Source: Oscillospiraceae bacterium (GTDB lineage: Bacteria > Bacillota > Clostridia > Oscillospirales > Oscillospiraceae). Taken from it: a stretch of 64,000 nt of DNA. The translations under genes were made by a program, and so were the position numbers. The stretch lies in assembly GCA_017397835.1 (NCBI GenBank), contig JAFQHV010000008.1:1-64000 (forward strand), written 5' to 3'. This document shows, piece by piece, positions 53,104 to 61,312 of the stretch. The notes beneath the pieces are model-generated. The model was not told the origin of the DNA. It did no database searches and worked only from the letters and a program-made list of their open reading frames with translations. The first letter of the stretch is position 1, and each line of letters begins with the position of its first letter.

Positions 53104-53745
53104 TTATCCCTGCACAGGCTGCCGCCAGGGGACAGCCTTGAACGCCTCGCCACTGACCAGCGGCTCAATTTCGCCGGAGGTGACATCCACGATGCGAGTG
53201 CTAAACTCTTCTGCCCGCTCCTCGGGCAGCAGGACGGACAGCACCACGTCAGCGCCGTAGTCCACATTTTCCACCACGCCGCCCATGTCGGTCACTTCCC
53301 GGCGCATAGTCTCAAACATAGCGTAGGGACAGGGCAGTTCCATCGCCACCCAGCGGCGCACCACGCTGACACCGGCGGCATCCAGCGCATCCTTGGCACT
53401 TTGGGTGTACGCCCGCACCAGTCCGCCCGCGCCCAGCAGGATGCCGCCGAAGTACCGGGTCACCACGCAGCACACGTTGACGATGCCCTCCCGCTGAAAT
53501 ACGTTCAGCATGGGCTGGCCCGCCGTTCCCTGTGGTTCACCGTCATCGGAGTAGCGCACCGCGCCGTCCCGGATGATGTAGCACCAGCAGTTGTGCCGGG
53601 CGTCGTATTCCTTTTTCCGCACGGCCTCGATCATTTCCCGGGCCTGCTCCTCGGTCTCCACCGGCCATACCCGGCCGATGAATTCCGAGCGCTTTTCCAC
53701 CAGCGTGGTCTCACTGCGCCCGGAGGGGATGTAATATTCGGTCAT
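53104..53745 (-). CDS. YigZ/IMPACT-family protein
   Basis: A conserved protein of unclear cellular role, linked to translation control in eukaryotic IMPACT. The 213-residue protein has an N-terminal UPF0029 domain with the family motif KKEYDARHNCWCYIIRDG (about 45-62), SDDGEPQGTAGQPML and VVTRYFGGILLGAGGLVRAY. The smaller C-terminal DUF1949 domain follows. The start at 53745 has AGGAGGG upstream; the frame remains open far upstream, through repeat DNA that does not look coding. Confidence 0.92.
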   Translation of the reverse strand: MTEYYIPSGRSETTLVEKRSEFIGRVWPVETEEQAREMIEAVRKKEYDARHNCWCYIIRDGAVRYSDDGEPQGTAGQPMLNVFQREGIVNVCCVVTRYFGGILLGAGGLVRAYTQSAKDALDAAGVSVVRRWVAMELPCPYAMFETMRREVTDMGGVVENVDYGADVVLSVLLPEERAEEFSTRIVDVTSGEIEPLVSGEAFKAVPWRQPVQG

Positions 53746-53789
53746 GGAGGGTCCCTCCTGTTTTGCTTGGTAATTGGTTGAGAAAATTT

Positions 53790-53893
53790 CGCCCCCGGGC
53801 GGGTGTGGAAGATTTCGCCCTGCGGGGCGAGGATGGGGACGAGAGCTGTTCCGCCCCCGGGCGGGTGTGGAAGATTTCGCCCTGCGGGGCGAG
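53790..53893. repeat. Tandem 42-base direct repeat, 62-base period
   Basis: Two identical 42-base copies (53790-53831 and 53852-53893) begin cgcccccgggcggg and end tgcggggcgag. Each holds short inverted repeats (cgccc/gggcg). They lie just upstream of the YigZ-family start. Confidence 0.9.
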
Positions 53894-54375
53894 TTCCTTT
53901 GCCCGCGGCGGCAAAGGAACCAAAACGCCACCGGGGTTTGCCAGCAAATGGGACTTGGCGCAAACGCCTCGTCCCATACTGTCTGCACCCCGGACCCCAT
54001 AGAGAACGGCTCGTAAGCGGCAGATATTCTTCGCGTCCGGCGCACCGATGACGACACCACGTTGCATCTTTAGGCTGCCGCCCTGCCAAGCAGCAACCGG
54101 ATTTTACTCCTATCGCACAAACGCGCCTGCTGCGGTGGGTGTTTCGTTCCCGCTGTGCAAGCCGGCGGGAGGTCGATAGACAGAAAGAGTTACAGATGGC
54201 ACGAAGTGCGGCAGCCTAATCGGCGCTGAACCGGTCAGAGGTATCCGCCGGCCGTGTGGGTGTGACCTCACAGATACCACCCAAAGGAAGTACATAGAAA
54301 CCATGGGTTTCTATGCGCCCTTTTCGTGTCTTTTGTGGCGTTACAAAAGACACCCGCCCGCAGGCGGAACATTCC
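53894..54375. other. Long intergenic stretch without a supported gene
   Basis: About 480 bases with no frame that has a ribosome site and ordered protein sequence. It contains small hairpins such as catagaaacc / ggtttctatg (about 54293-54315) and a Gly/Arg-codon-like GC-rich part near 53900-53950. It could be decayed DNA or hold an unrecognised RNA; I see nothing decisive. Confidence 0.5.
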
Positions 54376-54567
54376 TTACTCTTCCGGAAATACTTTAATG
54401 TCCAGTGCTTCGCAGATTTTGAAAAACTGCTCCAAAGACGGATTCTTCCGTCCCCGCTCAATTTCGCTCAAAAACGTCTGTGTGATTCCCAACTGCTTTG
54501 CAAGTTGATGCTGACTCAATTTGAGCGTTTCCCTCTTGTTCTTAATAATTGCGCGATAATCTTTCAT
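54376..54567 (-). CDS. Small XRE-family helix-turn-helix regulator
   Basis: The 63-residue protein is little more than one HTH domain: MKDYRAIIKNKRETLKLSQH, QLAKQLGITQTFLSEIERGR (recognition helix) and NPSLEQFFKICEALDI. ATG 54567 is preceded by GGGTGA; a GTG nine bases earlier is possible. It is divergent from a small acidic-protein gene whose promoter overlaps palindromes, so it probably represses that gene and itself. Confidence 0.85.
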   Translation of the reverse strand: MKDYRAIIKNKRETLKLSQHQLAKQLGITQTFLSEIERGRKNPSLEQFFKICEALDIKVFPEE

Positions 54568-54585
54568 TTCAATCACCCAAACACA

Positions 54586-54658
54586 TTATAGCTCACCGCT
54601 ATGCATTTGAAAATGAGAGCTTATAGCTCTTGACTTATCGAGAGCTGTGAGCTATAAT
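54586..54658 (+). promoter_or_regulatory. Palindromic operators and promoter between the XRE regulator and the small protein gene
   Basis: Promoter TTGACT (54630-54635), 17-base spacer, TATAAT (54653-54658). An 11-base inverted repeat (ttatagctcac at 54586, gtgagctataa at 54647) has its right arm over the -10 box. A perfect 15-base palindrome AGAGC-TTATA-GCTCT (54616-54630) abuts the -35. The shared core TATAGCTC suggests three sites for one regulator. Confidence 0.75.
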
Positions 54659-54691
54659 TCATGCAACCAAATCAGAAAGGTGGCTTTGTTT

Positions 54692-54934
54692 ATGAGCGAC
54701 GATTACAACTTTATGGAAGATTTCCGCGAAACGTGTGAGAACCTGATCGGAGACGTGGTACTGTTGGAGGCACTGCTCCTCTGCCGGGAGCAATCCCCGC
54801 ACCGCCAGTCTCCGGAACAGTTTGACCTGCTGGTGGGGCGGATCACAAGCTATCTGTGCCAACACACGAACGATCTTCTGGTCCTCACCCGCCCAAAAGA
54901 AACAGGGCGGCCCTGCGGCCGCCCCGTTGGCTGA
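54692..54934 (+). CDS. Small acidic helical protein of unknown function, 80 aa
   Basis: Not recognised. It starts MSDDYNFMEDFRETCENLIG, is acidic and helical through LLLCREQSPHRQSPEQFDLL, and ends in a different-looking tail (RPKETGRPCGRPVG). That tail is encoded by the hairpin that terminates hflX on the other strand. The start follows GAAAGGTGG. Control by a divergent XRE repressor resembles small-protein or toxin-antitoxin arrangements, but no toxin family is visible. Confidence 0.65.
   Translation: MSDDYNFMEDFRETCENLIGDVVLLEALLLCREQSPHRQSPEQFDLLVGRITSYLCQHTNDLLVLTRPKETGRPCGRPVG
54901..54928 (-). terminator. Terminator of hflX inside the end of the small-protein gene
   Basis: Stem gggcggcc / ggccgccc with loop ctgc, extended by aac/gtt, followed on the minus strand by TCTTTTG. 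Confidence 0.65.
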
Positions 54935-54941
54935 TATTCCG

Positions 54942-56228
54942 TTATTCTTCCCAGGGTTCCTTATGGGGCTGCCACCCCTCCACCAGCGGGCCAAGACGGC
55001 CGATGGTTTTTGGGGTACACACCGCCACCACGTCAATGGTCTCGGTGTAGTCCACCTGCTCCACCTTGGCCTCCTTATACAGGGTGTCCAAAATGCCGCC
55101 CTTATCGTAGGGCAGATGGATAGTCACCCGGCGGTTGCCGCTGTCCAAATTGCGGCCGATGGCGTCCAGCAGCTCGTCCAACCCCTCCCCGGTTTTGGCG
55201 GAGATGGACACGATACGCTCGCCGTGAGGACGAATTTCGCCCACGTAGCGGTCACACTTGTTGAACACCTCAAGGCGGGGCGTCTGCTCCGCGCCCAGCT
55301 CCCGGATCAGGTTGTCCACCACGGCGGCCTGATCCCGCCACTCCGGGTTGGAGGCATCGATGACGTGCAGCAGCAGATCGGCAAACTGCAGTTCCTCCAG
55401 CGTGGCCTTGAACGCCTCAACCAGATGGTGAGGCAGCTTGGAGATAAACCCAACGGTGTCGGAGATCAGCACCGTGCAGGTATCGCTGATCTCCAGCGTG
55501 CGGGTGGTGGTGTCCAGGGTGTCGAACAGCCGGTCGTTGGCCGGAATGTCCGCTCCGGTCAGCTTGTTGAGCAGGGTGGATTTACCCGCATTGGTGTAGC
55601 CCACGATGGCCACCACGGGTACCTCGTTCTTCTCCCGCCGCTCCCGCTGAACGGCGCGGATACGGCGCACGTCACGCAGTTCCTCCTCCAATTTGGAGAT
55701 TTTTCTGCGGATGTGGCGGCGGTCGGTCTCCAACTGGGTCTCGCCGGGGCCGCGGGTACCGATGGCACCCTCCTGCCGTTCCAAATGGGTCCACATACCC
55801 AGCAGCCGGGGCAGCAGATACTTGTACTGGGCCAGTTCCACCTGCAGCCGACCCTCACGGGTCCGGGCCCGCTGGGCAAAGATATCCAAAATCAGGGCCG
55901 AACGGTCCAGCACGGACACCCCCAGTTCTTCGCACAGCACCCGCTGCTGGGAGGGGGACAGACTGTTGTCAAAGATGACCATGTTGGCGCCCAGCGCCTG
56001 CACCAGTTCCTTGACCTCAGCCACCTTGCCCTCACCGATGAAGGTGCGGGGGTCGGGGCTGTCCTTGGACTGTATGACCACGCCAAGGCTCTGCCCACCC
56101 GCCGTTTCCAGCAGTGCGGCCAGTTCCTCCATGGTCTGGTCGTTGGCGTTTTCCTCGTTGGACAGGCTGTTGGCATTCAGGCCCACCAGAATCGCCTTAT
56201 CCATGTGATGCGCGATATTTTCTGTCAT
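54942..56228 (-). CDS. hflX: Ribosome-associated GTPase HflX
   Basis: A GTPase that binds and splits stalled or idle 70S ribosomes. The 428-residue protein has the N-terminal HflX domain (FIGEGKVAEVKELV, DNSLSPSQQRVL, RARTREGRLQVELAQYKYLL, then GPGETQLETDRR). The GTPase domain has G1 GYTNAGKST (about 209-217), G3 DTVGF and G4 NKCD. A C-terminal domain follows. The start at 56228 follows AGGAGGG; the frame is open 46 codons further, but that overlaps the preceding gene. Confidence 0.95.
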   Translation of the reverse strand: MTENIAHHMDKAILVGLNANSLSNEENANDQTMEELAALLETAGGQSLGVVIQSKDSPDPRTFIGEGKVAEVKELVQALGANMVIFDNSLSPSQQRVLCEELGVSVLDRSALILDIFAQRARTREGRLQVELAQYKYLLPRLLGMWTHLERQEGAIGTRGPGETQLETDRRHIRRKISKLEEELRDVRRIRAVQRERREKNEVPVVAIVGYTNAGKSTLLNKLTGADIPANDRLFDTLDTTTRTLEISDTCTVLISDTVGFISKLPHHLVEAFKATLEELQFADLLLHVIDASNPEWRDQAAVVDNLIRELGAEQTPRLEVFNKCDRYVGEIRPHGERIVSISAKTGEGLDELLDAIGRNLDSGNRRVTIHLPYDKGGILDTLYKEAKVEQVDYTETIDVVAVCTPKTIGRLGPLVEGWQPHKEPWEE

Positions 56229-56247
56229 AGCACCCTCCTGTGGGCAG

Positions 56248-56751
56248 TTATCCTTCGACGTAGGCCTCCACGACCTGACCGATATACATGGTGTGGTAAT
56301 CCTTACCGGGGTAGTAGTGGTCCACCACGTCGGCGGGCATGGCACCGCCGTCCATGGCCTGGGCATACCGCTTGCGGCAGACTAGAACAAGGTCCGCCTC
56401 GGCAAAATAGGGAGCGTTGCCCTCCCCGGTTTTTACCGCAAAGCCACATTCCTTTACCTTGTTGATATCACGGCCGCTTTTGCTGCCGCAGATGCCAAGC
56501 TGGGGCTTATACTGCTCGGGCATAAAGGACAGGGTGAAGTACTCCTCCCGGTCCACAAACTCCTTGGTGTAGCGCTGAGGGCGGATATAGACCGTGGCTG
56601 CAGGCTGGCCCCAGATCACACCCAGACCACCCCAGCTGGCGGTCATGGTGTTGCAGTCCTCCCCCTGCCCGGCGGTGATGAGCATCCACTGGTCCCCGAT
56701 GCGGGTAAAGACGTTTTCCTTCAGGTCCTTCAGGTCGATTTTTTTCAGCAT
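56248..56751 (-). CDS. Flavin reductase-like FMN-binding protein
   Basis: A predicted FMN-binding oxidoreductase of the split-barrel flavin reductase family. The 167-residue protein has NTMTASWGGLGVIWGQPAAT (about 34-53), YIRPQRYTKEFVDREEYFTL and a C-terminal HTMYIGQVVEAY. It starts at ATG 56751 after GGGAGGG. It lies between hflX and the aromatic-acid-exporter-like gene, all minus strand with short gaps. Confidence 0.87.
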   Translation of the reverse strand: MLKKIDLKDLKENVFTRIGDQWMLITAGQGEDCNTMTASWGGLGVIWGQPAATVYIRPQRYTKEFVDREEYFTLSFMPEQYKPQLGICGSKSGRDINKVKECGFAVKTGEGNAPYFAEADLVLVCRKRYAQAMDGGAMPADVVDHYYPGKDYHTMYIGQVVEAYVEG

Positions 56752-56781
56752 AAGAAACCCTCCCGTTTTCATCCGGCCATA

Positions 56782-57321
56782 TCAGCCGTTTTCCCCCTCA
56801 TGGCGGGGGCAGATCAGAGTGTTGACCACCCAGGCCGAGAACACACCCAGCAGGGTTTGGAACACCCGCAAAATCGCGTACAAATAGCTGTTGACGTCGG
56901 TGTTTCGGTCCCGGACCAAACAGATAACAAAAATGATGGCCGCGATGCCGCAAAAATTCTCGCACCGCAGCAGTTCCGCCAGCCACAGGGTAATGAGCAC
57001 GCCGGTCAAAATGATAAGCAGATCCACCGCCGCAAAGCCGATGCCGGGGCCGGCGTAAGCGCCGAACCGCTCACTCAGGGGCAGGGCCAACAGGCCGATC
57101 GCAAGGCCCAGGAACGTAGCCTTGATGCGGCGCAGACCGAACTGACGGGTCTTTTCCACACTGTCCCGCATTTCGATGATGGCGTAGATATAACCAAACA
57201 GCGGGTGAACGTGAAATTGCGGGAACCAGATGCGCACCACCTGCCACACAGCAAACGACAGTGCAACCGCGAAAAGACTTTTCACCTTTCGCATCCCGAT
57301 ACCGGGCAGTTGTCTTCCCAT
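56782..57321 (-). CDS. Aromatic acid exporter family (ArAE/FUSC-type) membrane protein
   Basis: The 179-residue protein begins MGRQLPGIGMRKVKSLFAVA and has about five hydrophobic segments. The family segment FGLRRIKATFLGLAIGLLAL lies near 59-78, as in PF06081-type proteins, and VFQTLLGVFSAWVVNTLI lies near the end. The start at 57321 follows GGGAGGA. It lacks the C-terminal cytoplasmic domain of larger family members. The substrate is unknown. Confidence 0.8.
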   Translation of the reverse strand: MGRQLPGIGMRKVKSLFAVALSFAVWQVVRIWFPQFHVHPLFGYIYAIIEMRDSVEKTRQFGLRRIKATFLGLAIGLLALPLSERFGAYAGPGIGFAAVDLLIILTGVLITLWLAELLRCENFCGIAAIIFVICLVRDRNTDVNSYLYAILRVFQTLLGVFSAWVVNTLICPRHEGENG

Positions 57322-57375
57322 TTGTATTCCTCCCTCGACACATAGATGCATCATGGCTAGTATATGCCGGGAAAC

Positions 57376-57404
57376 AAAAAACCGCACCAAACGGTGCGGT
57401 TTTT
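57376..57404 (-). terminator. Terminator of rpmE
   Basis: Stem aaaaaccgcacc / ggtgcggttttt, U run on the minus strand, 12 bases after the rpmE stop. Confidence 0.9.
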
Positions 57405-57415
57405 GAATGCGGAGA

Positions 57416-57619
57416 TTACTTGTCCAGGCCGAACTTCTTGTTGAAGCGGCTGACACGACCGCCAGTATCCACCATCTTCTGCTTGCCGGTGTAGAAGGGG
57501 TGACACTTGGAGCAAACTTCAACGCGGATATCCTTCTGGGTAGAGCCGGTCTCGATCACATTGCCGCAGGCGCAGCGAATGGTGGTCTGCTCGTAGTTGG
57601 GATGGATGCCTTCCTTCAT
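57416..57619 (-). CDS. rpmE: 50S ribosomal protein L31
   Basis: The 67-residue protein has the zinc-binding form with four Cys: two in [13 protein letters not shown] (about 15-27) and two in [14 protein letters not shown] (about 35-48), then [10 protein letters not shown]. It is monocistronic, with its own promoter and terminator. The zinc form can be replaced by a zinc-free paralogue under zinc starvation in other bacteria; none is present here. Confidence 0.97.
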   Translation of the reverse strand: MKEGIHPNYEQTTIRCACGNVIETGSTQKDIRVEVCSKCHPFYTGKQKMVDTGGRVSRFNKKFGLDK

Positions 57620-57669
57620 TTGTGTTCACCTCTTTCATGTTTTAAGGTTTTCTGGAAAGCGCATGGGAT

Positions 57670-57698
57670 AGTATAACACGCTCCCTTTTGAATTGCAA
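57670..57698 (-). promoter_or_regulatory. Promoter of rpmE
   Basis: TTGCAA (57698-57693), 17-base spacer, TATACT (57675-57670) on the minus strand. Confidence 0.75.
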
Positions 57699-57735
57699 GT
57701 GCTTTTTCATATTTTTTTAGCTTTTTTCGCGCAGG

Positions 57736-60700
57736 TCACACTTCCACCGCCCGATCAAGAGCAAAGAACCACAAAACGCGCCGTGTGACAGGCCGTCCGG
57801 TAATGGCATTCAGTGCTTTTGCGTAGGTATCCAGCTGGGGCTTATACTGCGCCGCGCGCTCGGCGACGGTCTGTTCGGTGACCCGGTCGCTTTTGAAGTC
57901 CACCACGGTGATGCCCTGCGCCGTTTCAAACCAGCCGTCCACCACGCCCTGCAGCAGCAGTTCCTCCCCCGCAAGACCGGGGTAGTAATCCCCCGCGTCC
58001 ACCAGCAGGGAGAATTTGAACTCCCGGTTGACCTCGGTTTCCCTCATCTGATGGCCCAAAGGCGTTTGGAAAAACGCCGCAAGGCGCCCGGGGTCCACCG
58101 CCTGCCCCTCCTGTTCACTGATAAACTCCCGCTCCACCAGCTTGGTTATCTGTTCGGCGATCTGCCCGGCATCGGCACAGCGGGCAAAATCAAGATACTG
58201 CATCACAAGGTGGGTGGCCGTGCCCTTCTGCGCCGGGGTCAGCCCCAGCTTTTCCGCAGCGAAGCGGGGGCGGTACAGGGGCGCGGCGGAACCGGATTTC
58301 TCCCGCGGCTCCCCCTCCTCTTTGACCTCCCGGTCCAAATCCCGGCCTTTGAGCTGGGTGGCGGTCAGCTTGGATGGAGTGTTGCCCGCCAGCCGATACG
58401 GATAACTCCAATCGTAGGCGGCGCGCAGGGCGTCCTCATCCAGCTTCTGCTCCTGCCGCCGGGTCTGCGCCTGTACCGACCGGAACCCGGCAAGGCTTTC
58501 GCCGTCGATCACACGCACGTCCCAGGGTATGGTATAATCCCGGTCCACAAAGTTGTCCAGCCCTGCCAGCTTGCGCAGCGGCTCGCCGCACCGCCGGGTC
58601 ATGGCCGACATCAGCACCCACATGCCCACATTGGAACAGCCTGCCAGCAGTTGGGGCGGGATGGGACTGTCCAGCTCGCCCCACGCGTCAGCCAGCGCTT
58701 TGCCAAGCCGTGCCCCGGACACGGACAAAATCAATTTATCCCGTGCCCGGGTCATAGCCACGTACAAAAGCCGCAGTTCCTCAGCCAGCATCTCGTTGTC
58801 CAGCACCCGGGCCACAGCGTGGCGGGACAGGGTGTCCAGCTCAATGTTTCGTTCCCGGTCCACGTAGCGCAGACCGATGCCCAGCGTTTGATGGAACAGG
58901 ACGGGATTGTACAGGTCAGTTCGGTTGAACTGTCTGCCCAGACCGCACACCAGTACCACGGGCGCCTCCAGCCCCTTGGACCGGTGGATGGTCAAAATCC
59001 GCACGCCGCCGTTTTCATTGGGCGCGCTTCCCTTAAATACGTTCTGCCCGCTGTCCCGCAGCCGATCCAGCCGCAGCAGGAAGTCAAACAGGGTCCGGCA
59101 GCCGGCCCCCTCCTGCTGGCGGGCCAGTTCGTACAGGCTCAGCAGGTGTCCCCGCCGCCGGTCGCCCTCCGGCATGGCAGAGAACAGACCCAGCAGGTTG
59201 GTGCGCTCGTAGATATGCCAAATCAACTCACTGCAGGAGCGGTCCGCCGCGCCGGTGCGCAGCACATCCAGTTCCCGGATAACGTCCGCACAGTCCTGCT
59301 CCCCCCGCGCGGCAGCTTCCTCCACCGCGGTAAAAAAGTCACCGCGGCTTTCTGCGCGCAGCTGTGCCAGCCGGTCTGCGGTAAAGCTGTACACCGGTGA
59401 GCGCAACGCGGAAATAAGCGCCACGTCCTGCCGTGGATTATCCACCACCCGCAGCAGGGCCAGGGCCACATTGATCTCGGTAAAGGAGAAGAAATCCTCC
59501 CCCGTGTCGGCCGACCAAGGGATGCCCTGCTCCTCCAAAGCCCGGATGTAGTGGTGCAGCACCGGACCGGGTGAGCGCATAAGGATCATCACGTCCTCGG
59601 GCCGCAGGGGACGGTCCCCCTCCCCCTCCGAAAGCCTCATCCCGTCCAAAAGCTGACGGACACGAGCGGCGGCATTGCGGGCTTCCAGCAGGTTTTTGTC
59701 CGCCCGCTCGTCCTCATCCTCCTCGTCGCTGTCGGTCAGCACCACATCCAGTTCCACCGCCCAGTCTCCCGGCTCGTCGGTCTTACGGCCGGGCACCAGG
59801 GCCTGATCGTCGGTGTACTCCATCTCACCCAGCGGAACGCTCATGATGTCCCGGAACAGGTCGTTGACCCCCTCCAGCACCTGAGGCCGGGAGCGGAAGT
59901 TGCGGCTGAGCACCAGCTTGCGGCCCTCGCCGTTGGCCGCCTCGTCCGCCGGAGCATAGTCCCGGTACCGCTCCAGAAAGATGGTGGGGTCAGCCAGCCG
60001 GAATCGGTAGATGGACTGCTTCACGTCGCCCACCATAAACAGGCTCCGTCCCCCGTCGGACACAGCGTCGAAAATCGCCGTCTGCACCCGGTTGGTGTCC
60101 TGAAATTCGTCCACCATGACCTCGTCGAACCGGGCACCGCAGGTCCGGGCCACGTCGGTGGGTCTGCCCGCGTCATCCACAAGCAGCCGCACCGCCATGT
60201 GTTCCAAATCGGCAAAGTCCAGCAGTCCGCGGCGCCGCTTTTCCTCAGCAAAAGCGCGGCCAAAATCCCGTACCAGCGCCACCAGCTCCCGCACGGCGGG
60301 GCGCGCCAACCGCAGATCGGTCAGCAGGCTTTCGCTGTCCTGCACAAACCAGTCGTTCAGTTTGTTCAGCTGGGTCTTGGCGCGCTCACGCAGCGCCTTG
60401 GCCCGCGCAGCGGCCTCCCCGTTCTCCACGCCTTGCTTGCGCCCGGCGGTGGGGAACGGCACGGGCAGGGCGGCGCGTATGCCGTCCCAGCTGTCAGCGT
60501 GCAGCAGCTGCCGCACCGCAGCGATGCTGGCGCGGATGGAGTCGCCGTAATTCATGGACAGCACCGGATCCATATCCGCCCAGCGTTCCGCCTGCCGAAG
60601 GCGCCGCAGATTATACTCCGCCAGTTCATGGGCCTGCGCGACCAGCAGCCTTCCCCACGGGGTTTGTGCCACGTCGCTCACGTCGTCCAGCTGCCACACC

Positions 60701-61287
60701 CGCTCCTGCTCACTCAGCCACGCCTCCGGGTCCGGATGACTCTGGATCCGGCGAAATACGTCCAACACGATCTGCATCAGCCGACGGTCATCCCGCCCGG
60801 CAGACAGGGTGTCAACCAGCTGCGCAAAGTCACCCGCGGAGTCCAGGTTCTCATACCGATCGTCCATCAGGCGGCTCAGTACCTGATCCATCAGGATGAC
60901 CGCTTCTCCCTCGTCACACAGGCGGAAGTCGGGATCCAGATCCAGTGCCGCCGCGTGCTCCCGCAGGAGGTTGGCGCAAAATGAGTGCACCGTGGAAATA
61001 TGAGCGCGGTAGATCAGCGCAGCCTGACGGCACAGGTGCCGGTCGCCGGGCTGCTCCGCCAACCGCTCGTTCAGTTCTTTGGCAATGCGGCCACGCAGTT
61101 CCGCCGCCGCCGCCTTGGTGTAGGTAATGACCAAAAAGCGGTCAATGTCCGCACCGCGGCTGACCCGGTCCAGCAGCCGCTCCACCAGCACCCGGGTCTT
61201 GCCCGAGCCGGCAGCTGCCGACACCAGCAGCGCGCCGCCGCGGTTTTCTACTGCGCGGCGTTGTTCATCTGTAAGGGGAAATGCCAT
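57736..61287 (-). CDS. addA: ATP-dependent helicase/nuclease subunit A
   Basis: This is the helicase-nuclease half of AddAB, which resects double-strand breaks up to a Chi site. The 1183-residue UvrD-type protein begins MAFPLTDEQRRAVENRGGAL. It has Walker A SAAAGSGKTRVLVERL (about 18-33), VDEFQDTNRVQ (Walker B, about 392-402), VGDVKQSIYRFRLAD, LTIHRSKGLEAPVVLV and LYVAMTRARDKL. The C-terminal RecB-type nuclease domain has GVVDGWFETAQGITVVDFKS. Length is near the usual 1200. A kinase gene separates it from addB. Confidence 0.96.
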   Translation of the reverse strand: MAFPLTDEQRRAVENRGGALLVSAAAGSGKTRVLVERLLDRVSRGADIDRFLVITYTKAAAAELRGRIAKELNERLAEQPGDRHLCRQAALIYRAHISTVHSFCANLLREHAAALDLDPDFRLCDEGEAVILMDQVLSRLMDDRYENLDSAGDFAQLVDTLSAGRDDRRLMQIVLDVFRRIQSHPDPEAWLSEQERVWQLDDVSDVAQTPWGRLLVAQAHELAEYNLRRLRQAERWADMDPVLSMNYGDSIRASIAAVRQLLHADSWDGIRAALPVPFPTAGRKQGVENGEAAARAKALRERAKTQLNKLNDWFVQDSESLLTDLRLARPAVRELVALVRDFGRAFAEEKRRRGLLDFADLEHMAVRLLVDDAGRPTDVARTCGARFDEVMVDEFQDTNRVQTAIFDAVSDGGRSLFMVGDVKQSIYRFRLADPTIFLERYRDYAPADEAANGEGRKLVLSRNFRSRPQVLEGVNDLFRDIMSVPLGEMEYTDDQALVPGRKTDEPGDWAVELDVVLTDSDEEDEDERADKNLLEARNAAARVRQLLDGMRLSEGEGDRPLRPEDVMILMRSPGPVLHHYIRALEEQGIPWSADTGEDFFSFTEINVALALLRVVDNPRQDVALISALRSPVYSFTADRLAQLRAESRGDFFTAVEEAAARGEQDCADVIRELDVLRTGAADRSCSELIWHIYERTNLLGLFSAMPEGDRRRGHLLSLYELARQQEGAGCRTLFDFLLRLDRLRDSGQNVFKGSAPNENGGVRILTIHRSKGLEAPVVLVCGLGRQFNRTDLYNPVLFHQTLGIGLRYVDRERNIELDTLSRHAVARVLDNEMLAEELRLLYVAMTRARDKLILSVSGARLGKALADAWGELDSPIPPQLLAGCSNVGMWVLMSAMTRRCGEPLRKLAGLDNFVDRDYTIPWDVRVIDGESLAGFRSVQAQTRRQEQKLDEDALRAAYDWSYPYRLAGNTPSKLTATQLKGRDLDREVKEEGEPREKSGSAAPLYRPRFAAEKLGLTPAQKGTATHLVMQYLDFARCADAGQIAEQITKLVEREFISEQEGQAVDPGRLAAFFQTPLGHQMRETEVNREFKFSLLVDAGDYYPGLAGEELLLQGVVDGWFETAQGITVVDFKSDRVTEQTVAERAAQYKPQLDTYAKALNAITGRPVTRRVLWFFALDRAVEV

Positions 61288-61312
61288 GACAGCCGCCTCC
61301 CTTCAACGTGTT

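Noticed and set aside
53711..54089. Several overlapping frames in the repeat region near 53.8-54.1 kb
   Set aside because: They are translations of the GC-rich tandem repeat in different frames, with no ribosome site or ordered protein pattern.
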